From an uncultured Flavobacterium sp. (lineage in GTDB: Bacteria > Bacteroidota > Bacteroidia > Flavobacteriales > Flavobacteriaceae), in assembly GCF_951805225.1 (NCBI RefSeq), contig NZ_OX638201.1:4588001-4652000 (forward strand): a DNA stretch of 64,000 bases, read 5' to 3'. A model generated the notes under the pieces. It worked only from the letters and a program-made list of their open reading frames with translations, ran no database searches and was not told where the DNA came from. Below are positions 39,458 through 46,703 of this stretch, piece after piece. The position numbers and the translations under genes were made by a program. Position 1 is the stretch's first letter. Each line of letters opens with the position of its first letter.

Positions 39458-39487
39458 TTTTGCCTATATCATTTTCTTCTATCTTTG
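39458..39487 (+). promoter_or_regulatory. Promoter of holB, almost touching the start codon
   Basis: TTTTG (39458-39462), 17 nt, then TATCTTTG (39480-39487), followed 4 nt later by the ATG at 39492. With normal spacing, transcription would begin at or just beside the start codon, so the mRNA may be leaderless. Confidence 0.6.
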
Positions 39488-39491
39488 CTTC

Positions 39492-40640
39492 ATGCAATTT
39501 TCTCAAATTTTAGGTCAAGATTACATCAAAAGTCACTTGATAAAAAGTGCATCTTCCGGAAGAATTCCACACGCTCAATTATTCATTGGGCCAGAAGGAA
39601 GTGGCACATTATCAACAGCAATTGCTTATGCGCAATACATTTTGTGTAACAATACAGGAAATGAAAACTCAAACGGAAATGATTCCTGCAATTTGAAGTT
39701 TCAAAACCTCTCGCATCCCGATTTGCATTTTATTTATCCAACAGTTACGACCGAGGATGTAAAAACAAAACCAAAAAGTTTAGACTTCATTCAGGATTGG
39801 CGCACATTTATTCAGGAAATGCCTTACGGCGGATTATTTGACTGGTATAAAATTCTGGGCGTTCAAAACAAACAAGGTGAAATTCGTGTCGAAGATGCAA
39901 CCGAAGTTTTAAAATCGCTTTCGCTGAAATCTTACGAAGGCGGCTATAAAATCATGATCATCTGGATGGCCGATAAAATGAATATCGCCGCTTCAAATAA
40001 GCTTTTAAAATTATTAGAAGAACCTTCGGATAAAACGATTTTTATTCTGATTTCTGAAAATGAAGAAGATATTATACAAACCATAAGATCTCGTTGTCAG
40101 GTAATTCACTTTAATGGACTTCCGGAAAAGGTAATCGCCGAAGCTTTAATTTCAAAAGAAAACATCGACGAAAAATCAGCTTTCAAAATTGCACATCAAG
40201 CGCAAGGGAATTTCAGTAAAGCCTTACACTTATTAAAAGAAGACGATTCAGAATACCCTTTCGAACAATGGTTTGTAAATTGGGTTCGTGCTGCTTTTAG
40301 AGCAAAAGGAAATGCTGCTGCGATTCAGGATTTAATTTCCTGGAGCGAAGAAATAGCAGGTTTGGGTCGTGAAAGCCAGAAAAAATTTATTCAGTTTTGT
40401 ATCGAAATGTTTCGTCAGGCACTTTTGCTTAATTATCAGGCACCGACTTTAGTTTACATTGAACCAAAAGTTGACAAATTTAAACTCGAAAATTTTGCTC
40501 CTTTCGTAAACGGAAATAACATTCACGAAATTTTCAAAGAACTTTCAGATGCGATGTATCACATTGAAAGAAACGGAAATGCAAAAATAATCCTAACCGA
40601 TTTATCTATAAAATTGACTCGTTTAATTCATAAAAAATAA
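39492..40640 (+). CDS. holB: DNA polymerase III clamp-loader subunit delta'
   Basis: This 382-residue cytosolic protein is a stator subunit of the clamp loader that places the beta clamp on DNA. The N-terminus (Phe-Ser-Gln-Ile-Leu-Gly-Gln-Asp near residue 3, then Ile-Pro-His-Ala-Gln-Leu-Phe) is typical of delta'. The P-loop region reads Gly-Pro-Glu-Gly-Ser-Gly-Thr and lacks the Lys of a working Walker A motif, as expected for delta', which does not hydrolyse ATP. Later motifs are Asn-Lys-Leu-Leu-Lys-Leu-Leu-Glu-Glu-Pro near 177 and Thr-Ile-Arg-Ser-Arg-Cys-Gln near 203. The zinc-type Cys cluster of the family is reduced. A DoxX-like gene follows after 7 bp. Confidence 0.93.
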   Translation: MQFSQILGQDYIKSHLIKSASSGRIPHAQLFIGPEGSGTLSTAIAYAQYILCNNTGNENSNGNDSCNLKFQNLSHPDLHFIYPTVTTEDVKTKPKSLDFIQDWRTFIQEMPYGGLFDWYKILGVQNKQGEIRVEDATEVLKSLSLKSYEGGYKIMIIWMADKMNIAASNKLLKLLEEPSDKTIFILISENEEDIIQTIRSRCQVIHFNGLPEKVIAEALISKENIDEKSAFKIAHQAQGNFSKALHLLKEDDSEYPFEQWFVNWVRAAFRAKGNAAAIQDLISWSEEIAGLGRESQKKFIQFCIEMFRQALLLNYQAPTLVYIEPKVDKFKLENFAPFVNGNNIHEIFKELSDAMYHIERNGNAKIILTDLSIKLTRLIHKK

Positions 40641-40647
40641 TTTTCAA

Positions 40648-41031
40648 ATGAATAATGTTGCCTCTATTTTACTATTGGCTTTTCTAGCCTTAACGTTCTT
40701 ACAATCAGGGTATGAAAAAATATTTTACTGGAAAGACAATGTCGAATGGCTTAAAGGTCATTTTGCCCAGACAATATTAAAAAATCAAGTGCCTCTGGCC
40801 TTACTTCATCTTTTGATTTTAGAATTAATTTCCGGAATTTTATGTGTTGTTGGTGCTATACAATTACTAACAGAAAGCGGACGCGAATTTGGTTTTTACG
40901 GCGCTATATTTTCTTGCATTTGTTTGTTAATGATGCTTTTCGGACAACGATTAGCCAAAGATTACGATGGAGCGAGAACTATCGTTATTTATTTTATTCC
41001 GGCAATAATGGCCGTTTATTGGTTGAATTAG
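40648..41031 (+). CDS. DoxX-like small integral membrane protein
   Basis: This 127-residue protein has four predicted membrane helices, at about 5-20, 46-68, 78-98 and 107-125. The pattern, with Gln-Ser-Gly-Tyr-Glu-Lys-Ile-Phe after the first helix, resembles the DoxX/DoxD-like family in the inner membrane. It starts 7 bp after the holB stop, so the two are probably co-transcribed. Its substrate is unknown; DoxX proteins have been linked to quinone or thiosulfate redox in other bacteria, which cannot be tested from this sequence. Confidence 0.75.
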   Translation: MNNVASILLLAFLALTFLQSGYEKIFYWKDNVEWLKGHFAQTILKNQVPLALLHLLILELISGILCVVGAIQLLTESGREFGFYGAIFSCICLLMMLFGQRLAKDYDGARTIVIYFIPAIMAVYWLN

Positions 41032-41145
41032 TCAACCTCAATTTTCAAAAATAAAGTCACAGATTTTACTCGTTAAAATAGATTATTATCAATCTTTTTA
41101 ATCTTTAAATCCTGATGGCAAAAAATAAAATTTTACATCAAAAAA

Positions 41146-41655
41146 ATGAATCCAAAACATCCTTCTGAATCCCTAACAATCTTAACTGATTTAGTTTTAC
41201 CGAGCGAAACAAATCCTTTAAACAACCTTTTTGGTGGCGAATTATTGGCCAGAATGGATCGCGCAGCAAGTATTGCAGCCCGCAGACATTCACGCCGAAT
41301 TGTGGTTACGGCATCTGTAAATCACGTAGCTTTTAACAGAGCAATTTCTTTAGGAAGTGTTGTAACTGTTGAAGCAAAAGTTTCAAGATCTTTCAAAAGT
41401 TCGATGGAAGTTTTTATCGATGTTTGGGTAGAAGATCGCGAATCAGGAAACAGAACAAAAGCTAACGAAGCCATCTATACATTTGTTGCCGTAGACGATA
41501 CCGGAAGACCAGTTGAAGTGCCTGCAATTATACCGGAAACGGAACTTGAAATTCAACGTTTTGAAGCTGCTTTACGTCGTAAACAATTGAGTTTATTATT
41601 GGCAGGAAAAATAAAACCTTCTGATGCTACAGAATTAAAGGCTTTATTTTTATAG
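41146..41655 (+). CDS. Acyl-CoA thioesterase (hotdog fold, YciA/BFIT-like)
   Basis: This 169-residue enzyme should hydrolyse acyl-CoA to free acid and CoA in the cytosol. The single hotdog domain contains Asn-Pro-Leu-Asn-Asn-Leu-Phe-Gly-Gly-Glu-Leu-Leu near residue 24. This is followed by Met-Asp-Arg-Ala-Ala, with the Asp that is catalytic in the family, and Val-Asn-His-Val-Ala-Phe. Arg-Ser-Phe-Lys-Ser-Ser-Met-Glu-Val marks the second half. Length matches single-domain members. It lies 114 bp after the DoxX-like gene and before recA. Chain-length preference cannot be told from sequence. Confidence 0.9.
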   Translation: MNPKHPSESLTILTDLVLPSETNPLNNLFGGELLARMDRAASIAARRHSRRIVVTASVNHVAFNRAISLGSVVTVEAKVSRSFKSSMEVFIDVWVEDRESGNRTKANEAIYTFVAVDDTGRPVEVPAIIPETELEIQRFEAALRRKQLSLLLAGKIKPSDATELKALFL

Positions 41656-41765
41656 TACTAATTTTGGTACAATTTGGAACAATCAAACTTCGAAAAAAGA
41701 ACTAATTTTACAAAAATTATAAGCCTAGAGAAATCTAATTCAGGAAGTCGTTTCATTTTCTGATT

Positions 41766-41773
41766 TATGTTTG
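41766..41773 (+). promoter_or_regulatory. Putative recA promoter -7 element
   Basis: TATGTTTG matches TAnnTTTG, 26 nt upstream of the ATG at 41800. No clear -33 TTG stands at the usual distance. No obvious LexA-type palindrome was recognised. Confidence 0.4.
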
Positions 41774-41799
41774 AAAGAGAAAAAAATAGAAAAATTTAG

Positions 41800-42831
41800 A
41801 TGAAAGAAAAAGAAAAAAAAGAGATGAGTTCAGAAAAAGATGCCAAATTAAAAGCGCTACAACTTACGCTTGACAAACTAGATAAAACTTACGGTAAAGG
41901 AACTGTAATGAAAATGGGAGATAAAGCCATTGTAGAAGTAGAAACTATTTCTTCAGGTTCTCTTGGTGTTGATTTAGCCCTTGGAGTAAATGGTTATCCA
42001 AGAGGTAGAATCATTGAAATTTACGGTCCAGAATCTTCTGGAAAAACGACTTTAACATTACATGCAATTGCTGAAGCTCAAAAAGCTGGAGGAATTGCTG
42101 CTTTTATAGATGCTGAGCACGCTTTTGATAGAAATTATGCTGAGAAATTAGGCGTTGATATCGAAAACCTGATCATCTCTCAACCAGATAACGGGGAACA
42201 AGCTTTAGAAATTGCCGAAAACTTAATTCGTTCAGGAGCAATTGATATTGTGGTAATTGACTCTGTTGCTGCATTGACACCAAAAAGTGAAATCGAAGGT
42301 GAAATGGGAGATTCTAAAATGGGTCTTCATGCACGTTTGATGTCTCAGGCTTTGAGAAAATTAACCGGGACAATTAGCAAAACAAACTGTACTGTTTTCT
42401 TCATCAACCAGTTGAGAGAGAAAATTGGAGTTATGTTTGGTAATCCTGAAACTACAACGGGTGGTAACGCCTTAAAGTTCTATGCTTCAGTACGTATCGA
42501 TATTCGTCGTTCATCTCAAATTAAAGACGGTGAGAACGTTATTGGTAACAGAACTAAAGTTAAAATCGTAAAAAACAAAGTTGCTCCACCTTTTAAAACT
42601 GCCGAATTCGACATTATGTACGGAGAAGGTGTTTCTAAAACTGGAGAAATTCTTGACTTAGCGGTTGAATTTGAAATCGTTAAAAAAGCAGGATCTTGGT
42701 TTAGCTACGGAGATACAAAATTAGGTCAAGGTCGTGATGCCGTAAAAGCCCTAATCAAAGATAATCCAGAATTAGCGGATGAATTAGAAGAAAAAATTAA
42801 AGCGCATATCAAAGAATTGGCAAACGCTTAA
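41800..42831 (+). CDS. recA: Recombinase RecA
   Basis: This 343-residue cytosolic ATPase forms filaments on single-stranded DNA and catalyses strand exchange in repair; it also activates the SOS response where present. Walker A is Gly-Pro-Glu-Ser-Ser-Gly-Lys-Thr-Thr near residue 75. Phe-Ile-Asp-Ala-Glu-His-Ala and Ile-Val-Val-Ile-Asp-Ser-Val-Ala-Ala-Leu follow, with the Asn-Gln-Leu-Arg-Glu-Lys-Ile-Gly loop near 203. Two starts are possible: ATG at 41800 and ATG at 41824 (Met-Ser-Ser-Glu-Lys), the latter matching most homologues in length (335 residues). A strong terminator follows. Confidence 0.98.
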   Translation: MKEKEKKEMSSEKDAKLKALQLTLDKLDKTYGKGTVMKMGDKAIVEVETISSGSLGVDLALGVNGYPRGRIIEIYGPESSGKTTLTLHAIAEAQKAGGIAAFIDAEHAFDRNYAEKLGVDIENLIISQPDNGEQALEIAENLIRSGAIDIVVIDSVAALTPKSEIEGEMGDSKMGLHARLMSQALRKLTGTISKTNCTVFFINQLREKIGVMFGNPETTTGGNALKFYASVRIDIRRSSQIKDGENVIGNRTKVKIVKNKVAPPFKTAEFDIMYGEGVSKTGEILDLAVEFEIVKKAGSWFSYGDTKLGQGRDAVKALIKDNPELADELEEKIKAHIKELANA

Positions 42832-42864
42832 TACGCAATAAATCAACTAATTGTTGACAATTTT

Positions 42865-42903
42865 AAAAAACCGACAAGTTTAAATAACTGTCGGTTTTTT
42901 TTA
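42865..42903 (+). terminator. recA terminator
   Basis: AAAAAACCGACA (42865-42876) pairs with TGTCGGTTTTTT (42889-42900) around a 12-nt loop, followed by more T. Confidence 0.85.
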
Positions 42904-43182
42904 TTTTAAAAAAAAATCAAAAATTGACGCAACCATTTTAAAATACCTTCATCTATACACTAGACATAAGATTTGGTATTTGGCCATAAGTACCATTTCA
43001 AACGTTCTTTTTTTAGAATAAATTTGGTTGGTTTGTTCCCTAAAAATCCGTTAGTTTATTTGGTGCTAACGGGTTTTTAACATTTTTTTTAAAGTTACAT
43101 GCAACCTTTTTCGGTTTTTACTATCTAAGCTGTTATTATATTAACTTGAGTTTTAATCAAACTCTTTATTATCAACCGTTTA
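42904..43182. other. AT-rich intergenic stretch with a second hairpin
   Basis: No gene is visible here. CCGTTAG (43048-43054) pairs with CTAACGG (43066-43072) and is followed by GTTTTT, which looks like a second plus-strand terminator about 150 nt after the recA one. That would fit a small RNA between them, though no clear promoter was seen. Confidence 0.35.
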
Positions 43183-43299
43183 ATGTTTTTTAGTATGAAA
43201 GAGAAAATAGAAGCGCTGTACAATAAAAACCGCCGAAAAACCAAATTAAAATTTAAAAAAGTATTACGTTTTATTTCAGAAAAAATAATTCATAGATAA
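43183..43299 (+). CDS. Possible small basic protein (34-38 residues)
   Basis: An open frame begins at ATG 43183 or, in frame, ATG 43195. It encodes a Lys/Arg-rich peptide (Met-Lys-Glu-Lys-Ile-Glu-Ala-Leu-Tyr-Asn-Lys, later Lys-Phe-Lys-Lys-Val-Leu-Arg) and stops at 43299, just before a strong hairpin terminator. The hairpin 39 nt after the stop and the amphipathic, basic composition favour a real gene; the lack of a recognised promoter and of a known family argues for caution. Confidence 0.4.
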   Translation: MFFSMKEKIEALYNKNRRKTKLKFKKVLRFISEKIIHR

Positions 43300-43337
43300 A
43301 GCTTTGAATATAAGACGGGGGTTTTTAATTCAAAAGA

Positions 43338-43369
43338 AAACCCGACAAATTTTAAAGTTTGTCGGGTTT
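43338..43369. terminator. Bidirectional terminator between recA region and plsC
   Basis: AAACCCGACAAA (43338-43349) pairs with TTTGTCGGGTTT (43358-43369) around an 8-nt loop. T-rich sequence follows on the plus strand. It also lies 25 nt past the plsC stop, so it can serve both strands. Confidence 0.75.
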
Positions 43370-43393
43370 CAATTTTTATATAATTAAGAAGCT

Positions 43394-44140
43394 TTACTTT
43401 GCCTTTTTAAATTCTAGTAAACCTTTATAAATCAATTGTCTTACACTATCGCGAAGCTCTTTTCTGTTTTCGCTTCCTAGTCCTTCTGTCTCTACAAAAG
43501 GCAATACTTTCACGCGCATTTTTCCAGGACTTCCACTTAAAAAAGTATACGAGAAACGTTCTTTATTATCGGCAAAAACAATTGGAACAATTGGAATCTG
43601 ATGTTCTATTGCTAATCTGAAAGCACCATCTTTGAATTCATCCAGCAAAATAGATTCATCATCCGGAACTCCGCCTTCAGGAAAAATACAAATACTAAGT
43701 CCTTGATTAAGTCTGCTTTGAGCTCTTTTGAAAACATCATTTTTACTTTTCGAAGAATTTCGATCCACCAAAATGCAAGTTCTTTTATAGAAAAATCCAA
43801 ACAACGGAATCTTCGAAAGTTCCTTCTTTCCAACAAAAACAAATGGATTTCTAACTACCGCCAGCATCAACATGATATCGGTCATTGAAGTATGATTTGC
43901 CACGATCATATAGCTTTTCTTTTTAATCAGCTTCTGCTCGCGTTCGACTTTGTAATAGAAACCCATGCCAAAAAGGATAAATTTAGCCCAAATGCGGGCC
44001 ATTTTAAAGAAATAGGGATAACCACTCTCTGATATAATAGAAATCAGCAAAAACGGCAGCATAATCAATATCGGAATGGCCATTAAGATGTAAAACCAAA
44101 TACGCCATAAAACCCAAAAAACAATTTTAATTCCTTTCAT
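43394..44140 (-). CDS. plsC: 1-acyl-sn-glycerol-3-phosphate acyltransferase
   Basis: This 248-residue inner-membrane enzyme transfers an acyl chain to lysophosphatidate to make phosphatidate. A hydrophobic N-terminus (about 7-35) anchors it. Catalytic motif I is Asn-His-Thr-Ser-Met-Thr-Asp near residue 81 (HX4D). Motif III is Phe-Pro-Glu-Gly-Gly near 153, and Val-Pro-Ile-Val-Phe is motif IV. Spacing between motifs I and III is as in PlsC. A promoter-like TACATTTG lies only 5 nt before the ATG. Paralogues of this family acylate other lipids, so the acceptor is inferred. Confidence 0.9.
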   Translation of the reverse strand: MKGIKIVFWVLWRIWFYILMAIPILIMLPFLLISIISESGYPYFFKMARIWAKFILFGMGFYYKVEREQKLIKKKSYMIVANHTSMTDIMLMLAVVRNPFVFVGKKELSKIPLFGFFYKRTCILVDRNSSKSKNDVFKRAQSRLNQGLSICIFPEGGVPDDESILLDEFKDGAFRLAIEHQIPIVPIVFADNKERFSYTFLSGSPGKMRVKVLPFVETEGLGSENRKELRDSVRQLIYKGLLEFKKAK

Positions 44141-44145
44141 GGTTT

Positions 44146-44153
44146 CAAATGTA
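44146..44153 (-). promoter_or_regulatory. plsC promoter -7 element next to the start codon
   Basis: The minus strand reads TACATTTG, then 5 nt, then ATG. A -33 TTG is not clear. If used, the mRNA would be leaderless or nearly so. Confidence 0.4.
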
Positions 44154-44239
44154 AGAAATCAGAAATGATTTTAGATTTTTAGATCATTAGATTTTTAGAA
44201 TATTAGAATTTATTGGCGGGAAATTGATTTGCAAACGCA

Positions 44240-44387
44240 TTTTACCGCAAAGCGCGCAAAGTTTTTTCGCAAAGGAAAAGAAGTTATTTTGCGTATGAAT
44301 ATTTGCAAACAAATAAGATCACAAAGCTCTATGCTTAATACATCACTTTGCAAAACTTTATAAACTTTGCGAAAAAAATTTGTGTGA
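44240..44387. repeat. First unit of a 148-bp direct repeat with inverted-repeat ends
   Basis: It begins with a 35-bp head (44240-44274: TTTTACCGCAAAGCGCGCAA and on) that is an exact inverted match to 45081-45115. The body shares AAAAGAAGTTATTTTGC, AATAAGATCACAAAGCT and ACTTTGC blocks with the next unit. The far end has decayed (44366-44387). Confidence 0.8.
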
Positions 44388-44545
44388 TTTTACCGCAAAG
44401 CGCACAAAGTTTTTTCGCAAAGAAAAGAAGTTATTTTGCATATCGATAATTGCAAGCAATAAGATCACAAAGCTGAGTGATTGAGATATCACTTTACAGA
44501 ACTTTGCAAACTTTGCGAAAAAACTTTGCGCACTTTGCGGTAAAA
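44388..44545. repeat. Second unit, a 158-bp inverted repeat with 35-bp arms
   Basis: The head at 44388-44422 and tail at 44511-44545 are inverted copies with 2 differences in 35 positions. The unit repeats the preceding one with an offset of 148 bp. Transcribed or single-stranded, it could fold into a long stem. Confidence 0.8.
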
Positions 44546-44592
44546 CCTTAATAATATTATACGAAAATCTGCGTTAAATTTATTAAAAAGCT

Positions 44593-44970
44593 ATGACAGA
44601 AAACGAGATATCAAATATTATAATTGGGTTGGCGATAGATGTTCATAAAGCGTTGGGACCAGGTTTATTAGAAAATGCTTATCAAGAATGTTTGTTTTAT
44701 AAAATTAAACAACGCGGACTTGTTGTCGAAAAAGAGAAGACCATTCCAATAATTTTTGAAGAAATAAAATTAGAATGTGGTTATCGAGTTGATTTACTGG
44801 TAGAAAACAAATTTATAATCGAAATTAAAAGCGTTGAATCGTTAACCACAATTCATTTAGCCCAAACGCTAACCTATCTGAAATTAGGAAAATACAAACT
44901 TGGACTTCTAATAAACTTCAACGAACTTCTCCTAAAAAATGGCATCAGAAGAGTAATTAATGACAAATAG
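44593..44970 (+). CDS. GxxExxY family protein (PDDEXK-like fold)
   Basis: This 125-residue protein carries the signature Gly-Leu-Leu-Glu-Asn-Ala-Tyr-Gln-Glu (GxxExxY) near residue 25. Tyr-Arg-Val-Asp-Leu-Leu-Val follows near 60, and Ile-Ile-Glu-Ile-Lys-Ser-Val near 74. The Glu, Asp and Glu-x-Lys order matches the PDDEXK nuclease core (E...D...ExK). The C-terminal Gly-Leu-Leu-Ile-Asn-Phe-Asn and Lys-Asn-Gly-Ile-Arg-Arg are also family features. Members occur in many copies in Bacteroidetes with no settled function. It is bracketed by a perfect 35-bp inverted repeat and stands alone between plsC and trpS. A nuclease role is inferred from the fold, not shown. Confidence 0.88.
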   Translation: MTENEISNIIIGLAIDVHKALGPGLLENAYQECLFYKIKQRGLVVEKEKTIPIIFEEIKLECGYRVDLLVENKFIIEIKSVESLTTIHLAQTLTYLKLGKYKLGLLINFNELLLKNGIRRVINDK

Positions 44971-45030
44971 AAACACACAAACCCTTTGTGATCTCAGCAA
45001 TATATTGCCCTTTTTCTAATCAAAATCTTT

Positions 45031-45066
45031 CAAAACTTTGCGAAAACCTTTGTAAACTTTGTGGTA
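45031..45066. repeat. Degenerate copy of the 35-bp repeat
   Basis: Sequence near 45031-45066 (CTTTGCGAAAACCTTTGTAA followed by ACTTTGTGGTAAAA) is a diverged copy in the same direction as the intact copy at 45081. Confidence 0.5.
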
Positions 45067-45080
45067 AAAAGACATCCAAA

Positions 45081-45115
45081 CTTTGCGAAAAAACTTTGCG
45101 CGCTTTGCGGTAAAA
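45081..45115. repeat. Right 35-bp inverted repeat of the GxxExxY locus
   Basis: The reverse complement is identical over 35 of 35 positions to 44240-44274, and differs by one base from the tail at 44511-44545. No target-site duplication is evident outside the pair. Confidence 0.85.
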
Positions 45116-45144
45116 AACATCCCCATTCAAGATAAAAAATAAAC

Positions 45145-45176
45145 TTTGTGGTTATAAAAAAACATTACGACCTTTG
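45145..45176 (+). promoter_or_regulatory. Putative trpS promoter
   Basis: TTTG (45145-45148), 20 nt, then GACCTTTG (45169-45176), one base off TAnnTTTG, 23 nt before the ATG at 45200. Confidence 0.3.
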
Positions 45177-45199
45177 CGTTTAAAGAATAAAAAACTAAA

Positions 45200-46174
45200 A
45201 TGGCAAAAATACTAACTGGTGTTCAGAGTACTGGAACGCCACATTTGGGAAATTTATTAGGCGCAATTATTCCTGCAATTGAATTATCGAATAATCCTGC
45301 AAACGAATCTTTTTTGTTTATTGCTGATTTACACTCAATTACGCAAATAAAAGATGGTAAAACATTAAGAGAAAATACATACAGCACTGCAGCGGCTTGG
45401 CTTGCTTGTGGTCTAAATCCTAATAAAGTTACATTCTACAGACAATCTGATGTAACTCAAACAACTGAATTGACTTGGTATTTAAGTTGCTTTTTTCCAT
45501 TTCAAAGATTGACTTTGGCGCATTCTTTCAAAGACAAAGCAGATCGTTTAGACGACGTTAACGCAGGACTTTTTACGTATCCGATGTTAATGGCGGCTGA
45601 TATTTTGCTTTACGATGCAGAATTTGTTCCGGTTGGAAAAGACCAATTACAACATTTAGAAATTACTCGTGATGTCGCTTCTCGTTTCAATCATCAAATG
45701 GGAGAAACATTTGTAATTCCAGAAGCTAAAATTCAAAAAGACAGCACGTTAATTCCGGGAACAAATGGCGGAAAAATGAGTAAATCTGCGAATAACATTA
45801 TCAACATTTTCGAAGATGATAAAGTTTTACGCAAACAAGTCATGAGTATTGAAACGGATAGTACTCCGCTTGAAGATCCTAAAAATCCGGATACTTGCAA
45901 CGCTTTTGCGATCTATGCTCTTTTAGGAAATGAAGCGCAAATTGCTGAAATGAGAGCGAATTATCTTGGTGGAAATTACGGTTACGGTCACGCCAAACAA
46001 GCTTTGTTTGAATTGATTACCGAAAAATTCAAAACCGAAAGAGAAAAATACAATTACTATATCAACAATCTTGAAGAAGTTGATGCACTTTTGAAAAAAG
46101 GTGCTGGAAAAGCTTCAGTTATCGCTGATGGCGTTTTAGCTAAAGTTCGAGAAATACTTGGATTTGGTAAATAA
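45200..46174 (+). CDS. trpS: Tryptophanyl-tRNA synthetase
   Basis: This 324-residue cytosolic class I synthetase charges tRNA-Trp. The HIGH-type motif is Thr-Pro-His-Leu-Gly-Asn near residue 12 and the KMSKS motif is Lys-Met-Ser-Lys-Ser near 196. Ala-Asp-Leu-His-Ser and Pro-Val-Gly-Lys-Asp-Gln-Leu-Gln-His-Leu-Glu are tryptophan and ATP-pocket motifs of the bacterial enzyme. Length is normal. It stands alone with its own promoter-like sequence and a strong terminator. Confidence 0.97.
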   Translation: MAKILTGVQSTGTPHLGNLLGAIIPAIELSNNPANESFLFIADLHSITQIKDGKTLRENTYSTAAAWLACGLNPNKVTFYRQSDVTQTTELTWYLSCFFPFQRLTLAHSFKDKADRLDDVNAGLFTYPMLMAADILLYDAEFVPVGKDQLQHLEITRDVASRFNHQMGETFVIPEAKIQKDSTLIPGTNGGKMSKSANNIINIFEDDKVLRKQVMSIETDSTPLEDPKNPDTCNAFAIYALLGNEAQIAEMRANYLGGNYGYGHAKQALFELITEKFKTEREKYNYYINNLEEVDALLKKGAGKASVIADGVLAKVREILGFGK

Positions 46175-46180
46175 TATATT

Positions 46181-46250
46181 TTGCCACGAATTACACAAAT
46201 TTTCGCTAATTAATTAGTTTTGATTGATGTAATTCGTGGCAACTTTTTTT
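46181..46250 (+). terminator. trpS terminator
   Basis: A perfect 15-bp stem (46181-46195 with 46228-46242; TTGCCACGAATTACA) is followed by CTTTTTTT. Confidence 0.85.
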
Positions 46251-46313
46251 ATTTAAATCGCCTCATAAATTCTTCGATTTTCGGAAAAACTCTACTAAAA
46301 TCAATCTAAATCA

Positions 46314-46685
46314 TTGAGAAAAATATTTACAAAATACCTATTTCTTTTGCTAATAACGCTTTTTTTATTAGGCTTTTTATTAGCTAATCTATTTGGAGAT
46401 GAGAGGTCTTTTGCCATAAACAAAACTGTTGGTTCTGCTTATACCTTTTCGAATGAAGCCTTGCTAAATGCATTTTTAGCGATCTCTCAGATTCTTTTCA
46501 TTTTTGGTTATTTGATATTATTCCTTCTTAAGCGAAAGACAAATTATTACATTTCCCTCGCTCATTTTGAGATAATTATAATAGCATTTTATTCCGTTAC
46601 TTTCGAAAATTTTACCGTTTCGGTACTTTTTGGTGCACTTTCGATTATCCTGTTTTTGATAAATATTTTCAAATCTCAGAAATAA
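46314..46685 (+). CDS. Small four-helix membrane protein, TTG start
   Basis: This 123-residue protein has four hydrophobic segments (about 7-27, 47-70, 83-97 and 100-118) joined by short charged loops. No known family is recognised. No in-frame ATG is available between the upstream stop at 46296 and the first membrane helix, so the start is the TTG at 46314, giving Arg-Lys-Ile-Phe-Thr-Lys as a normal basic N-terminus. It runs toward dprA, with 18 bp between the two stops. Function unknown; real coding is supported by the clean membrane-protein pattern. Confidence 0.65.
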   Translation: MRKIFTKYLFLLLITLFLLGFLLANLFGDERSFAINKTVGSAYTFSNEALLNAFLAISQILFIFGYLILFLLKRKTNYYISLAHFEIIIIAFYSVTFENFTVSVLFGALSIILFLINIFKSQK

Positions 46686-46703
46686 AAACTGCATGATTTT
46701 TTA

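Larger units (their letters stand above)
39058..39491. other. Divergent intergenic region between the spr operon and holB
   Basis: These 434 bp are AT-rich and carry a promoter at each end: the spr operon promoter on the minus strand (39091-39121) and the holB promoter on the plus strand (39458-39487). Between them are several GTTAAC/TTAACAA-like stretches and a plus-strand TAAATTTG at 39214 without a spaced -33 element. No gene or strong hairpin was seen. Confidence 0.6.

Noticed and set aside
44240..45115. A standard insertion sequence
   Set aside because: There is no transposase and no target-site duplication; only the inverted repeat and a PDDEXK-like gene are present.
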